Shown: positions 17,405-25,780, counted from the stretch's first letter. The stretch: 45,708 nucleotides of DNA from Flammeovirgaceae bacterium UBA4465 (GCA_905182655.1 CAJJCN010000005.1:1-45708), one strand, 5' to 3'. Notes: generated from the sequence alone by a model not told the origin. Numbers and translations are program-made.

Positions 17405-17884
17405 ATGAAAAAAAATTTTTCACATCTCACCAAAAAGGGAGAACCCACCATGGTGGATGTTTCGGATAAGGGAGTGTCTCATCGCATAGCCATCGCTCGT
17501 TCAATGGTCATTTTGGCTCCCGAAATTCTGGAACAATTTCAAAAGGATGAAATTCACACGAAGAAGGGACCTGTATTTCAAACCGCCATATTGGCTGGGA
17601 TCATGGCTTCCAAAAAAACCAGTGAGCTGATTCCTTTATGTCATCCTCTTGCCCTAGACAGCTGTACATTGACTATTGAACTTAATGATAGACAAGAAGT
17701 AGAAATCATTTGCTCGGTTAAGACCTCTGGGAAAACAGGTGTAGAAATGGAAGCCTTGACAGGAGCATCAGTCGCTGCACTTACCATTTATGATATGTGC
17801 AAAGGCTTTTCTCATCACATCCTTATCAAAGAAACACGATTGCTCGAAAAAACAGGTGGAAAAAATGACTTCAAAATCGCATAA
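17405..17884 (+). CDS. moaC: Cyclic pyranopterin monophosphate synthase MoaC
   Basis: MoaC converts the MoaA product to cyclic pyranopterin monophosphate, an early molybdenum-cofactor step. The 159-residue length is standard. Family motifs are intact: MVDVSDK near the start, KGPVFQTAILAGIMASKKTSELIPLCHPL in the form of AGIMASKKTSELIPLCHPL, and the VKTSGKTGVEMEALTGAS stretch with the conserved MEALTG. The ATG at 17405 lies about 80 bases from the divergent moeB start, so both promoters share that gap. The 3' end overlaps the mobA start by 20 bases. Confidence 0.96.
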   Translation: MKKNFSHLTKKGEPTMVDVSDKGVSHRIAIARSMVILAPEILEQFQKDEIHTKKGPVFQTAILAGIMASKKTSELIPLCHPLALDSCTLTIELNDRQEVEIICSVKTSGKTGVEMEALTGASVAALTIYDMCKGFSHHILIKETRLLEKTGGKNDFKIA

Positions 17885-18983
17885 GAAACATGCTCTTTTA
17901 ACCAAACCCAAGGGTGGTTCATTCGGCCGGCAGGAGCTGGCCCTCATCGGTGCACCGTGTAATATCATTCAAAACTTAAGTGAGCAGTTAGCCGCCCATT
18001 TAAAACCTGAATATGGCCTAGGCTATGCAGATGCCTCTCACCAAAATGAAACGACCACTTTAGCCTTTAGGACCTCCTATACAGACCTGATAGGTCAACA
18101 TGGTGTGCGTTTTAAGCACGATTACATGGGTAGTCATTTTAGAGTATTGTTCAATGATTGTGACCTGGTGCTGATCAATGGCAACCATTTTTTAGGTGAA
18201 AGTCAAATGGTAATTATCAATGAGCAAAAGAAGGCCTCACTTGAGAAAAAATTAGACCGCCTTTCTGATGTGAAACTCTTTATCCTAGATGATGGAGTCG
18301 AAGACCTATTCCCCTTTCTTAAAGCGCATATCAAAAATCATAAAGACATTCCCAAGCTTTCCATCAAAGATGTGGCAGGCATAGGAAAGGTGATAAAAAA
18401 AATAATTGATTCCTATTCGATACCTATCAAAGGGCTTGTTTTGGCTGGAGGCAAAAGTACTCGAATGGGGCATGATAAAGGCGCCATCAACTATCACGGA
18501 AAAGCACATCGCGAGTACTTGGCTGACCTCTTGACTGGCTTTTGCTCACAAACTTATCTATCGGTTCAAAACGAATCGATCGATTTCCAGACGCAATATT
18601 CGATCATTCCAGATGCTTTTTTAAATTTAGGGCCTTACGGGGGTATTCTTTCCGCGTTCAAGCAAGACCCCAATAGTGCTTGGCTCGTAGTCGCTACTGA
18701 TCTCCCCTTATTAGATGCTACTACGTTAAAGACCTTAATAGCAAATCGTGATAGATCCAAAATGGCCACCTGTTTCCATAATCCGGAAACGGCCTTTCCA
18801 GAGCCTTTATTGACTTTATGGGAACCAAGGGCCTATCCAATCCTTTTGCAATTTTTGGGCCATGGTTATTCGTGCCCCAGAAAAGTATTGATCAATAGTG
18901 ATATCAAGGAATTACCGATAAATAATGTGGATGCCCTGCGCAATGTAAATACACCCGAAGAACTGAACGTTGTTAGGCCCTAA
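17865..18983 (+). CDS. mobA: MobA-type molybdopterin nucleotidyltransferase with N-terminal MobB-like domain
   Basis: The C-terminal half (from about residue 187) is a MobA-type nucleotidyltransferase that attaches a nucleotide to molybdopterin. It has LAGGKSTRMGHDKG, a PDAFLNLGPYGGILSAF segment and the ATDLPLL metal site. The first ~180 residues look like a worn MobB domain: the position of the P-loop reads IGAPCNIIQNL instead of GxxGxGKT, while DLVLINGNHFLGES resembles the MobB beta strand and following turn. The start at 17865 is preceded by AGGTGGA (17854-17860); an upstream ATG at 17790 is in frame but lies deep inside moaC. It overlaps moaC by 20 bases. LAGG suggests guanine rather than cytosine use. 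Confidence 0.88.
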   Translation: MTSKSHKKHALLTKPKGGSFGRQELALIGAPCNIIQNLSEQLAAHLKPEYGLGYADASHQNETTTLAFRTSYTDLIGQHGVRFKHDYMGSHFRVLFNDCDLVLINGNHFLGESQMVIINEQKKASLEKKLDRLSDVKLFILDDGVEDLFPFLKAHIKNHKDIPKLSIKDVAGIGKVIKKIIDSYSIPIKGLVLAGGKSTRMGHDKGAINYHGKAHREYLADLLTGFCSQTYLSVQNESIDFQTQYSIIPDAFLNLGPYGGILSAFKQDPNSAWLVVATDLPLLDATTLKTLIANRDRSKMATCFHNPETAFPEPLLTLWEPRAYPILLQFLGHGYSCPRKVLINSDIKELPINNVDALRNVNTPEELNVVRP

Positions 18984-19036
18984 GGTAAAAAACTGATGGA
19001 TGTTCTATTAAAGAGAATTCTTAATCAGGGCTGCTC

Positions 19037-20245
19037 TTAACCTTGAATTAAATTTCTATAGGCAATAAAGGGAAAAATTTCTCCCTGAAGAAAGTCACTT
19101 CGGCCTGAAGGCAATTGAATAAAAGCATCCGCATCTACCAAATTAGCCAAATCGCCCGATCCATTACCTTTGACAGGATATGCCTTTATTTTTCCAGAAG
19201 GATGAAATACGATTTTCACTTCCAAAAAATAGGTGAGGTCGGGTTTGAAGTGAACATCTTCGACCAGTTCAGCCCAAGGTAATGGCGTCTCTGAGGACCG
19301 CAATGAATGATCCAACCAAGGTTTGAAATATTGCTGAGCACACATAAAACTAGACACTGGATTTCCAGGAAAAGCAAAGATCAGTTTGTCTTCTTTTTTT
19401 CCAAACCAAAAAGGTTTTCCAGGACGCTGTTTTACTTTGTGAAACAGTTTCTCCACACCTATGGCCGACAGCGCCTCAGGTAAATAATCAAACTTTCCAG
19501 CAGATACGCCCCCACTGAGCAAGATCAGATCATAATGAGCCATTTCACTTTCTAATCTTTTAACAATTTCGTCATAATCATCAGACAAGTGCATAGTCGT
19601 TGGCTGAATTTGATAACTTTTCAAAACCGTGGCAATTCTGTACACATTACTTCGCCTTATTTGATGAGATAGCGGTATTTGGTCAATATTTACTAGCTCA
19701 TCCCCACTAGAAACAATCAAAGTTTTGGGTAAACGACTTACCGATATTTTATTTTTACCCACCGTAGCACAGACGCCTACTTCACTTGCAGAAATACATT
19801 TACCCGGTGAAAGAATGACCGATCCTTGATGGCGATCACTGCCTTTAAAATGGATGTTTTGGTTGCGATTAAGGCTAGATAACCTGACCGTTGCTGTGCC
19901 CTCTTGGATTTCAAGATCTTCATAACGAACGACTATATCTACCCCGATCGGAACTGTGGCCCCCGTCATCACTTCTAAACAACACGAGGAATCCTGTAAT
20001 TCTTTTTGCAGGGCTCCTGCAGGTGCCACACCTTTGATTTCAAAAACTCTTTGGCCCTTCTCAAATTGATCAAAACTCAAGCCGATGCCGTCCATAGTCA
20101 CTCGATTGAAAGGTGGAAAATCTCGATCGGCTACAATTTCTTCTTGCAGAATTCTACCCAAAGACTGATCTAAAAAAATCTCTTCAGTCCCCCAATGACC
20201 CAGATGGGCATGTACTATTTTCAAAGCATTCTCAACGGTAATCAT
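19037..20245 (-). CDS. moeA: Molybdopterin molybdenumtransferase MoeA
   Basis: MoeA inserts molybdate into adenylylated molybdopterin. The 402-residue protein has the expected four-domain layout: DRDFPPFNRVTMDGIGL near residue 40-56 (the PPF...MDG segment), the MTGATVPIGVDIVVRYED region, the central MogA-like domain with SSGDELV and LLSGGVSAGKFDYLPE, and RPGKPFWFGK followed by FAFPGNPVSSF. The C-terminal beta domain is complete. It is two bases after moaA on the same strand, so the pair forms one operon. No separate MogA/MoaB is seen, so adenylylation must depend on a gene elsewhere. Confidence 0.95.
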   Translation of the reverse strand: MITVENALKIVHAHLGHWGTEEIFLDQSLGRILQEEIVADRDFPPFNRVTMDGIGLSFDQFEKGQRVFEIKGVAPAGALQKELQDSSCCLEVMTGATVPIGVDIVVRYEDLEIQEGTATVRLSSLNRNQNIHFKGSDRHQGSVILSPGKCISASEVGVCATVGKNKISVSRLPKTLIVSSGDELVNIDQIPLSHQIRRSNVYRIATVLKSYQIQPTTMHLSDDYDEIVKRLESEMAHYDLILLSGGVSAGKFDYLPEALSAIGVEKLFHKVKQRPGKPFWFGKKEDKLIFAFPGNPVSSFMCAQQYFKPWLDHSLRSSETPLPWAELVEDVHFKPDLTYFLEVKIVFHPSGKIKAYPVKGNGSGDLANLVDADAFIQLPSGRSDFLQGEIFPFIAYRNLIQG

Positions 20246-20247
20246 AA

Positions 20248-21234
20248 TTAACCTCCAATGGTGGCCATAGATTCAGATGCGGGTAAGGTCGCTGACCTAC
20301 TTTTTTCAGCTTCAAAGCCATCTTTGGCCCGTTTGCCAACCACCTTAATTAAATGATCTCCCAAAGCTTCGTCCGTCACGCCTCCTCTGATCAAATCTCT
20401 GAAATTCACTTGCCCTTCTCCATAAAGACACGTCCTTAAAGTACCCTGTGGTGTGAGGCGAATGCGATTACAAGAACCACAAAAGGTTCGGGTATAGGCG
20501 GGGATAATTCCAAAAGAACCGACATAACCCGGTATTTTATAATTCAGAGAAGTAGACGCTGGGGGATCTACCATTTTTTGATGAGTGTGTTTTTCTTCAA
20601 TGTAAGACATTATTTTTTTTGCTGGCCAAATGGTCGCATTGCCTTGACCCTCGGTTCCATTGAAGGGCATTTCTTCAATAAAGCGTACCGATACATCATC
20701 ATGCTTGGTCAACTCTAGCATCGGATAAATGTCTTCAATATTTCTACCGTCCATAACTACCATATTAGTTTTGACCCTTATTTTGGAGTCCACCAGCTTT
20801 CGATAGGTCGTCATCACTTGATCAAATAAATCTCTTCGGGTAATATCAAAAAATCGCTGACTGTCCAAACTGTCTAAGCTAAGGTTTACACTTTTAATCC
20901 CCATTCTTTCCAATGCTGGAATTTGCTCCACAGTAAAAGTACCGTTCGTAGTAATATTAATTTCTTTGATGGTTTCTAACTCCGATACCCCTTTCAAAAA
21001 GGACATAATCCCTTTTCTTACAAATGGTTCCCCTCCCGTAATTCTGATTTTAGAAACTCCCAAATCTCCAAATACACGGATCAGCCGGATCATCTCCTCA
21101 AAAGTCAATAAATCCTTCCTATTCATATATTTGATTCCATTTTCAGGCATACAATAAAAGCACCTCAAATTACACCGATCAGTAACGGCGAGTCTGAGAT
21201 AATTTATTTCCCTTCCATGATTATCAATTAGCAT
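20248..21234 (-). CDS. moaA: GTP 3',8-cyclase MoaA (radical SAM)
   Basis: MoaA uses S-adenosylmethionine and two 4Fe-4S clusters to rearrange GTP, the first step of molybdenum-cofactor synthesis. The 328 residues show the radical SAM motif CNLRCFYC (Cys21, 25, 28), ITGGEPF (65-71), the C-terminal cluster cysteines in FCGSCNRIRLT (Cys252, 255) and LRTCLYG (Cys269), and the C-terminal Gly-Gly tail (residues 327-328) that is needed for activity in characterised MoaA proteins. The ATG at 21234 opens a divergent gap shared with the cysteine desulfurase gene. moeA follows after two bases. Confidence 0.96.
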   Translation of the reverse strand: MLIDNHGREINYLRLAVTDRCNLRCFYCMPENGIKYMNRKDLLTFEEMIRLIRVFGDLGVSKIRITGGEPFVRKGIMSFLKGVSELETIKEINITTNGTFTVEQIPALERMGIKSVNLSLDSLDSQRFFDITRRDLFDQVMTTYRKLVDSKIRVKTNMVVMDGRNIEDIYPMLELTKHDDVSVRFIEEMPFNGTEGQGNATIWPAKKIMSYIEEKHTHQKMVDPPASTSLNYKIPGYVGSFGIIPAYTRTFCGSCNRIRLTPQGTLRTCLYGEGQVNFRDLIRGGVTDEALGDHLIKVVGKRAKDGFEAEKSRSATLPASESMATIGG

Positions 21235-21375
21235 AAGTCTTGATTTAATTTTGTAGGAATTGTTAAATTAATATGCTAGTTTGATTTTATTGAAAAACTA
21301 GCAATTTTAAAGTTAAACAAAAAACCAATCAAAAAGGTCCGAAGTCATTTTCCTATTTTCGAAGCCCATCCAAAT

Positions 21376-22527
21376 TTGGTGTATTTGGATAATGCGGCCA
21401 CTACACAACGTACTCAATCTGTGGTCGCCGCTCAATCTCATTTTGACCTCTATGAAAATGCCAATATTCATAGAGGCATCTATGATTTATCAAATCAAGC
21501 CACTCAAAAATTTGAAAATGCCCGAATAGAAATGGCTCGGTTTTTGGGGTCTAATAATGCAGATACGGTCGCTTTTACCCAAGGCACCACGGCATCCATC
21601 AATATCGTAGCTCAATCTTTTTTAGCCCCAAGATTACAAGCTGGGGATAATATTGTTACGACCATCATGGAGCATCATGCCAATTTTATTCCATGGCAAA
21701 TGCTCGCAGAAAAACATCAGGTTGAATTAAGAATCGTCCCAATAGATAAAAATGGAGACCTTGACTTGGTTCAATTAAGTAACTTCCTTGATAGAAAAAC
21801 TAAACTTTTAGCGGTTTCTCATATCTCAAATACACTCGGAACGATCCATCCACTAGATGAAATCATTGGCCTCGCTAAAAGAAAAGATATCCCTGTCTTA
21901 GTGGATGCGGCGCAAAGTGCCTGTTATTTTGAAGTCGGGGTTGACCTATTAAACTGTGATTTTTTGACCTTTTCAGGACATAAAATGTTTGGCCCGTTTG
22001 GCATAGGCATCCTCCAAGTTTCAGAAAAATACCTCGCCGATATGATGCCTTATAATTATGGTGGTGGGATCATTAAAGACGTAAATGTTGAAAAAACAAG
22101 TTTTCGTAATTTTCCACATAACCTTGATGCGGGTACACCGAATGTCTCTGGGGTAATAGGTTTAGCCGCTGCCTTGAAATTTATTACGGGCATCGGTAAA
22201 TCTGAGATGCAAAGCCATTTAAATGACTTAACCTACTATGCCTTGGATCAATTGGCCCAAGTACCCGGTATTGAAATTATTGGTAATCCTAAAAAGAGGA
22301 TCGGTATTATTTCCTTCAATTTGAAAAATATACATCCCCATGACATCGCCTCTTTTTTAAACAAAGATGGTATCGCCCTAAGAGCAGGTATGCACTGTAC
22401 CCAACCCCTTCTCAATGCTATGGGGTTACATGCTACTGCCAGGGTTTCGTTTTCAATTTATAATAATGAAGAAGAAATTAATAAACTTGTAGTGTCTTTA
22501 AAGGAATTGATGAAATTTTGGTCATGA
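21376..22527 (+). CDS. SufS-type cysteine desulfurase
   Basis: A PLP enzyme that takes sulfur from cysteine as a persulfide. From the TTG at 21376 it is 383 residues, with the PLP lysine in FSGHKMFG (Lys203), the cofactor segment VDAAQSA and the active Cys341 in RAGMHCTQP, a SufS-type loop. The open frame continues upstream to a stop at 21277 and encodes VRSHFPIFEAHPN just before the TTG, matching the normal SufS N-terminus, yet this extension has no ATG, GTG or TTG. Translation may start at a rare ATT (21289 or 21304) or at the TTG with loss of the first helix. It is the first gene of the sufS-sufU-moaD-moaE operon, so its sulfur probably reaches molybdopterin synthase. Confidence 0.9.
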   Translation: MVYLDNAATTQRTQSVVAAQSHFDLYENANIHRGIYDLSNQATQKFENARIEMARFLGSNNADTVAFTQGTTASINIVAQSFLAPRLQAGDNIVTTIMEHHANFIPWQMLAEKHQVELRIVPIDKNGDLDLVQLSNFLDRKTKLLAVSHISNTLGTIHPLDEIIGLAKRKDIPVLVDAAQSACYFEVGVDLLNCDFLTFSGHKMFGPFGIGILQVSEKYLADMMPYNYGGGIIKDVNVEKTSFRNFPHNLDAGTPNVSGVIGLAAALKFITGIGKSEMQSHLNDLTYYALDQLAQVPGIEIIGNPKKRIGIISFNLKNIHPHDIASFLNKDGIALRAGMHCTQPLLNAMGLHATARVSFSIYNNEEEINKLVVSLKELMKFWS

Positions 22528-22958
22528 CAAAACAAGAACTCCAACAGTTGTTTAAAAATGAAATACTTCCTGAAAATGAAAACCCCTATCATTTTCAGGA
22601 GTCTCCTGCGGCTTCCTTTACAATTGAAGCTTATAATTCCATGTGTGGAGACAAATACACTCTTTATTTTAACACGAGCAAAGGCCAAATCACCTCTGTT
22701 TATTTTTATGGATTTGGTTGTGCATTGTCTAAGGCTTCAATATCTATTTTGTGTAAAAATATGGAACATTTGAGCCCAAAAAATATCACCGCTTTGAGCG
22801 ATCAATTTATATATGCAATGGATCAAGATCATCCGACTGAAAATGCTGATAAAAAAATTCAAATGCTCCAACAATTAAAACATTTTGATGGTCGAGTAGA
22901 TTGTATCAAATTGGGTTGGGAAGCTGTGAGAAATCATTTTGAAAATACTGCCCTATGA
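22524..22958 (+). CDS. SufU/IscU-like sulfur acceptor or scaffold protein
   Basis: The 144-residue protein belongs to the IscU/SufU family. The three conserved cysteines and the aspartate are present: SMCGDK (Cys41, Asp43), GFGCALSKAS (Cys66) and FDGRVDCIKLGWEAV (Cys127). In Gram-positive bacteria SufU accepts sulfur from SufS; other relatives build Fe-S clusters. The ATG at 22524 overlaps the desulfurase stop (ATGA) and is preferred over the TTG two codons upstream. Its stop in turn overlaps the moaD start. Its position between a desulfurase and MoaD suggests relay of sulfur toward molybdopterin synthase, or Fe-S supply for MoaA and CoxS; the sequence cannot decide between these. Confidence 0.88.
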   Translation: MTKQELQQLFKNEILPENENPYHFQESPAASFTIEAYNSMCGDKYTLYFNTSKGQITSVYFYGFGCALSKASISILCKNMEHLSPKNITALSDQFIYAMDQDHPTENADKKIQMLQQLKHFDGRVDCIKLGWEAVRNHFENTAL

Positions 22959-23197
22959 AAATAAAGTTGATTGCTTTTGGTATCGCCAAAGAAATAATAG
23001 CCGCTTCTGAATCCGATTTGGAGGTGGAAAACCCTTGCGATATCGGAAATCTAAAAAGAATATTAATGACCCAGTACCATGAATTTAAAAAGCTTCAAAG
23101 TATCAAATTTGCAATCAATGAAGACTATCAAGAAGATCACTTCCCACTCCATGAGGGGGATGAAGTTGTGATTATTCCACCTGTCAGCGGAGGTTAA
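22955..23197 (+). CDS. moaD: Molybdopterin synthase small subunit MoaD
   Basis: MoaD is the sulfur carrier of molybdopterin synthase. The 80-residue beta-grasp protein begins MKIKLIAFGIAKE and ends EGDEVVIIPPVSGG, with the Gly-Gly tail that MoeB activates and that then becomes a thiocarboxylate. Its ATG overlaps the preceding stop by four bases and its stop is directly followed by the moaE ATG, so the molybdopterin synthase subunits are made together. It is the canonical MoaD of the window, in contrast to the copy at 14394-14666. Confidence 0.94.
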   Translation: MKIKLIAFGIAKEIIAASESDLEVENPCDIGNLKRILMTQYHEFKKLQSIKFAINEDYQEDHFPLHEGDEVVIIPPVSGG

Positions 23198-23614
23198 ATG
23201 AGGGATATTCAAATTTTAGAGACGCCTTTGAACACGCAGTCATGCCATGATGCAGTGGCAGATCCCGCCGCAGGAGGTATTGTGGTTTTTGTGGGTGCCG
23301 TAAGGAATCAAACAAAAGGTCGAAAGGTGGTGCAGCTGGCCTTTGAATCTTACGTACCCATGGCCCTCAAGGAGATGGGGAAAATTGCAGATACCCTATA
23401 CCAAAAATGGGGTATCCTACACCTATCCATTCATCATCGGGTAGGTGTGTTAGAAATTGGAGAAATTCCCGTAATCATCGCAGTGTCTACCCCTCATAGG
23501 CAAGCTGCTTTTGAAGCTTGTCAATATGCCATTGATACCTTAAAAGAAACGGTCCCCATCTGGAAAAAAGAAATTTTTGAAGATGGTACGGTTTGGGTTT
23601 CTGCTCATCCCTAG
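23198..23614 (+). CDS. moaE: Molybdopterin synthase catalytic subunit MoaE
   Basis: MoaE joins two sulfurs from MoaD to cyclic pyranopterin monophosphate to form molybdopterin. The 138 residues hold the family motifs GAVRNQTKGRKV, LAFESYVPMALKEM, HHRVGVLEIGE, the STPHRQAAFEACQYAID stretch and the catalytic lysine region VPIWKKE. It starts at the ATG immediately after the moaD stop and ends the sulfur/molybdopterin operon. Downstream is a gene-poor stretch. Confidence 0.96.
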   Translation: MRDIQILETPLNTQSCHDAVADPAAGGIVVFVGAVRNQTKGRKVVQLAFESYVPMALKEMGKIADTLYQKWGILHLSIHHRVGVLEIGEIPVIIAVSTPHRQAAFEACQYAIDTLKETVPIWKKEIFEDGTVWVSAHP

Positions 23615-23629
23615 AGTCTCCTGCACAAG

Positions 23630-23791
23630 TTAACTATTTCGTCTTCTACATTTCTCTATTTCCCGATGAGTATCTCCATAATTATGATACTTGATCTTGT
23701 CGTTCAAGCACCTCTCAAAAGATGCATTAATCTGCTCTATTCTCCTCCAAAGTTGAATGAAGTAAACTTCATATGCTTTTTCAATGAGGTC
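23630..23791 (-). pseudogene. Start-less coding remnant, perhaps a transposase tail
   Basis: This is a 53-codon open stretch bounded by a stop on each side, with no start codon. It includes FIQLWRRIEQINASF and DKIKYHNYGDTHREIE. The basic, aromatic composition fits the C-terminal end of a DNA-binding or transposase protein whose rest has been lost or shifted in frame. This is a weak call based on composition. Confidence 0.25.
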
Positions 23792-24054
23792 TTAAAAGAT
23801 TCACCCTACCAAACCCCTTAATAAAAAGTATATCCTACATCATAGGGTAAACAAAATTTAATTACCCACTTATTGATATTCAGTCAATCAAAAGTCCATC
23901 CAAGACGGCAATGGTGCTTCATCCGGACAAGGGTAAAAACGGGTATGGGTAAGGCCGAAATTTATCAAAAGTCAAGCCTATGATCCATGACATTGAACTG
24001 ATGATAAAACGTATGATACAGTGGAGCAGGCATCAGGAGAGGGCAAAGAAGATG

Positions 24055-24077
24055 AGGCTCATCAATAGAATGAGCCT
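24055..24077 (+). terminator. Hairpin with short T tail
   Basis: Arms AGGCTCAT (24055-24062) and ATGAGCCT (24070-24077) pair perfectly over eight bases around a seven-base loop and are followed by ATTTT. It could end transcription arriving from moaE. Confidence 0.45.
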
Positions 24078-24117
24078 ATTTTAAGCCATGTATTCTGTCT
24101 GTTTTTCACCCAGAGGA

Positions 24118-24591
24118 TTAAAATTCCCTTACCGAACGAATCGAATAGCTTGAAGCCCTAGGGGGTGCTTTCTCCTGGAAGCCACTATTGAAATCCTGCC
24201 AATAAGCTTCTTTCTTATCATTTTCCGAAGTACTCCAATAATAGTCTTTGGCAAACCCTCCAATTAAGTCTTTTTGCAAATACATTTGATGCTGTTCCTC
24301 TTTGGTGGGCAATCTCCAATCCATAAATTTTGACCCTTCAATTGAGTGGTTTGAACCATCTGATATGGCTTCCTTGGCACCAAGCCAACTGGTTTTTCCT
24401 TGGTCCTGTATTTCTGCTATCCAACCATGGACACCTCCTTCTGATATTTTAAATACGTAACCCCCAAGTTCAGGCCAAAAACCTATACTATAGTTTTTAT
24501 CATTCCTCTGGTTTTTAGCATTTTGTCCAAAAGTTGAATGACCAAATAAAAGTAACCAAAAAAGAAGTATCGAAAGATTCAAATATTTCAT
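24118..24591 (-). CDS. Secreted DUF1566 (Lcl-like) domain protein
   Basis: From the ATG at 24591 the protein is 157 residues. It starts with a signal peptide (MKYLNLSILLFWLLLFG then TFGQ), which is why this start is preferred over the ATG nine codons upstream. The mature part fits the DUF1566/Lcl C-terminal domain: WLGAKEA, the MDWRLPTKEE core, YYWSTSEND and the closing SIRSVREF, in the usual order. Such domains occur in exported proteins with sugar-binding or adhesion roles; no enzymatic function is known. It stands alone in a gene-poor region and may be a survivor of gene loss around it. Confidence 0.72.
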   Translation of the reverse strand: MKYLNLSILLFWLLLFGHSTFGQNAKNQRNDKNYSIGFWPELGGYVFKISEGGVHGWIAEIQDQGKTSWLGAKEAISDGSNHSIEGSKFMDWRLPTKEEQHQMYLQKDLIGGFAKDYYWSTSENDKKEAYWQDFNSGFQEKAPPRASSYSIRSVREF

Positions 24592-24654
24592 GAGATCAAT
24601 ATCTAAATTCAAATTCAAAATAAAAAATATTTTAGGAATTTATGAGAAATTAAT

Positions 24655-24915
24655 TTAAACATTTAGAAAAATAGCTTTGAATTCTGGCATATAATACCTC
24701 ATAGAAAGGCCGAATTTTAGACCTAAAGATTCCACCGTTAGCATGTCCCCCTGATCCTTCACTGCCGTCTTATTTAAATAATCAAATTGCGGAAACTCTT
24801 TTTTAAGCACGGTTGGGTTACCTATTGAGTCTTTGTGGAATACACTGCACCATTTAATACATAAAAAAATACCTATGACAGAGACTGAAACATTAAACTC
24901 GCACAAGTATCTCAT
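24655..24915 (-). CDS. Hypothetical small protein, doubtful
   Basis: An 86-codon frame with an ATG start and one hydrophobic segment near the N-terminus (VSVIGIFLCIKW). The middle is polar, with no recognisable motif. It lies just upstream of the DUF1566 gene on the same strand and may be a short gene or a fragment of a lost one. Coding status is uncertain. Confidence 0.3.
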   Translation of the reverse strand: MRYLCEFNVSVSVIGIFLCIKWCSVFHKDSIGNPTVLKKEFPQFDYLNKTAVKDQGDMLTVESLGLKFGLSMRYYMPEFKAIFLNV

Positions 24916-25531
24916 GACCTTTTACAGAATATTAGTTCAAAATGAAGGTTATTGTTTTTTTACTATTTTGAGCTTGATCTTCTTTCTTTTTTAACCGCCA
25001 CAACCCTTGGTCCAATCGGTACCCCGACGTATCATTAACACAATTATTTCAATAAGACTAGTTAGATGAAAATGTAATCATGTGATTTCACTAGACTGTA
25101 ATTTCAGCTTGTCATTTCACTACTTAGCAAGAAGTTTCAACCTTCAACGTTGAGCAAAGCTAGCCGCGCACAACATAGGAGGTGATCTCTAAACATAGGA
25201 AATAACTCAAAATGGAAAATCATCTATTTACCATGGAGTGGCTCAGTGGAAGTATTTGATGATGCAAAATTCTGGAACATCCTCTCATTCAAACTTGACT
25301 TCGTTTTGATTTAAAAGCAAAGATTAAAAAAGACATTAATTCAATTACCCCTATAGCCAAAATTTCTATTTTTTACATTAAAATTCATAAGTATCATCCT
25401 GAGTGTCATCCTAGAGCAACTCCTTCATACACCTTGAAAAATACTTAACTGTGATGATTCTCATTCTCAAAAAATGTTTCTGGAATAAGGGCAGTAGTAA
25501 ATACCTATCTTATGGTTCGGGTAATGGATTT

Positions 25532-25780
25532 CTAAAGTTTAATAATCAGGATAAGACCCTCCCTAATAGGGAGGGTCTCATAACTCTTTTCAAATAAACA
25601 GCCTGAATAAATTTGCGTAACTAAGGTTAATGAATACCTTAAATTCACGAGCTCACCTGCTAGATCATCGACTGAGGGGTTCCCACTACCTAATTTCAGT
25701 TGAGACGATATCTCTCGTCTTTGACTCGTATTAGCCAACCCAATTTCATTGACCTGAGGCCATAAGGTCCTCGCCTCCAT
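25532..25780 (-). CDS. Doubtful 82-residue reading frame
   Basis: The frame begins with ATG at 25780, with sense codons for ten positions further upstream. The product is mostly polar and helical-looking, without signal peptide or known motif. The last part is encoded across the palindrome at 25554-25578, which is unusual for a real gene. It may be a fragment of a mobile-element gene. I do not recognise it. Confidence 0.22.
   Translation of the reverse strand: MEARTLWPQVNEIGLANTSQRREISSQLKLGSGNPSVDDLAGELVNLRYSLTLVTQIYSGCLFEKSYETLPIREGLILIIKL
25554..25578. repeat. Perfect 12-bp inverted repeat
   Basis: AGACCCTCCCTA and TAGGGAGGGTCT are separated by one base. It is GC-rich compared with its surroundings. 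Neither strand has a T-run after it, so it is not a standard terminator. It could be the end or centre of a small mobile element, or a protein-binding palindrome. Confidence 0.6.

Larger units (their letters stand above)
23615..24117. other. Gene-poor stretch with coding remnants
   Basis: About 500 bases hold no complete gene. On the minus strand, 23630-23791 is an open stretch of 53 codons without a start, rich in Lys, Arg and aromatic residues and ending in EKCRRRNS. On the plus strand a frame ending at 24084 is interrupted by a stop at 23950 and then encodes a basic 34-residue piece from the ATG at 23980. Both resemble tails of eroded genes, possibly a transposase, but I cannot name a family. 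Confidence 0.4.

Noticed and set aside
17790-17864. Upstream start for mobA
   Set aside because: It would put 25 unrelated residues before the domain and overlap moaC by 95 bases; the ATG at 17865 has a Shine-Dalgarno-like AGGTGGA.
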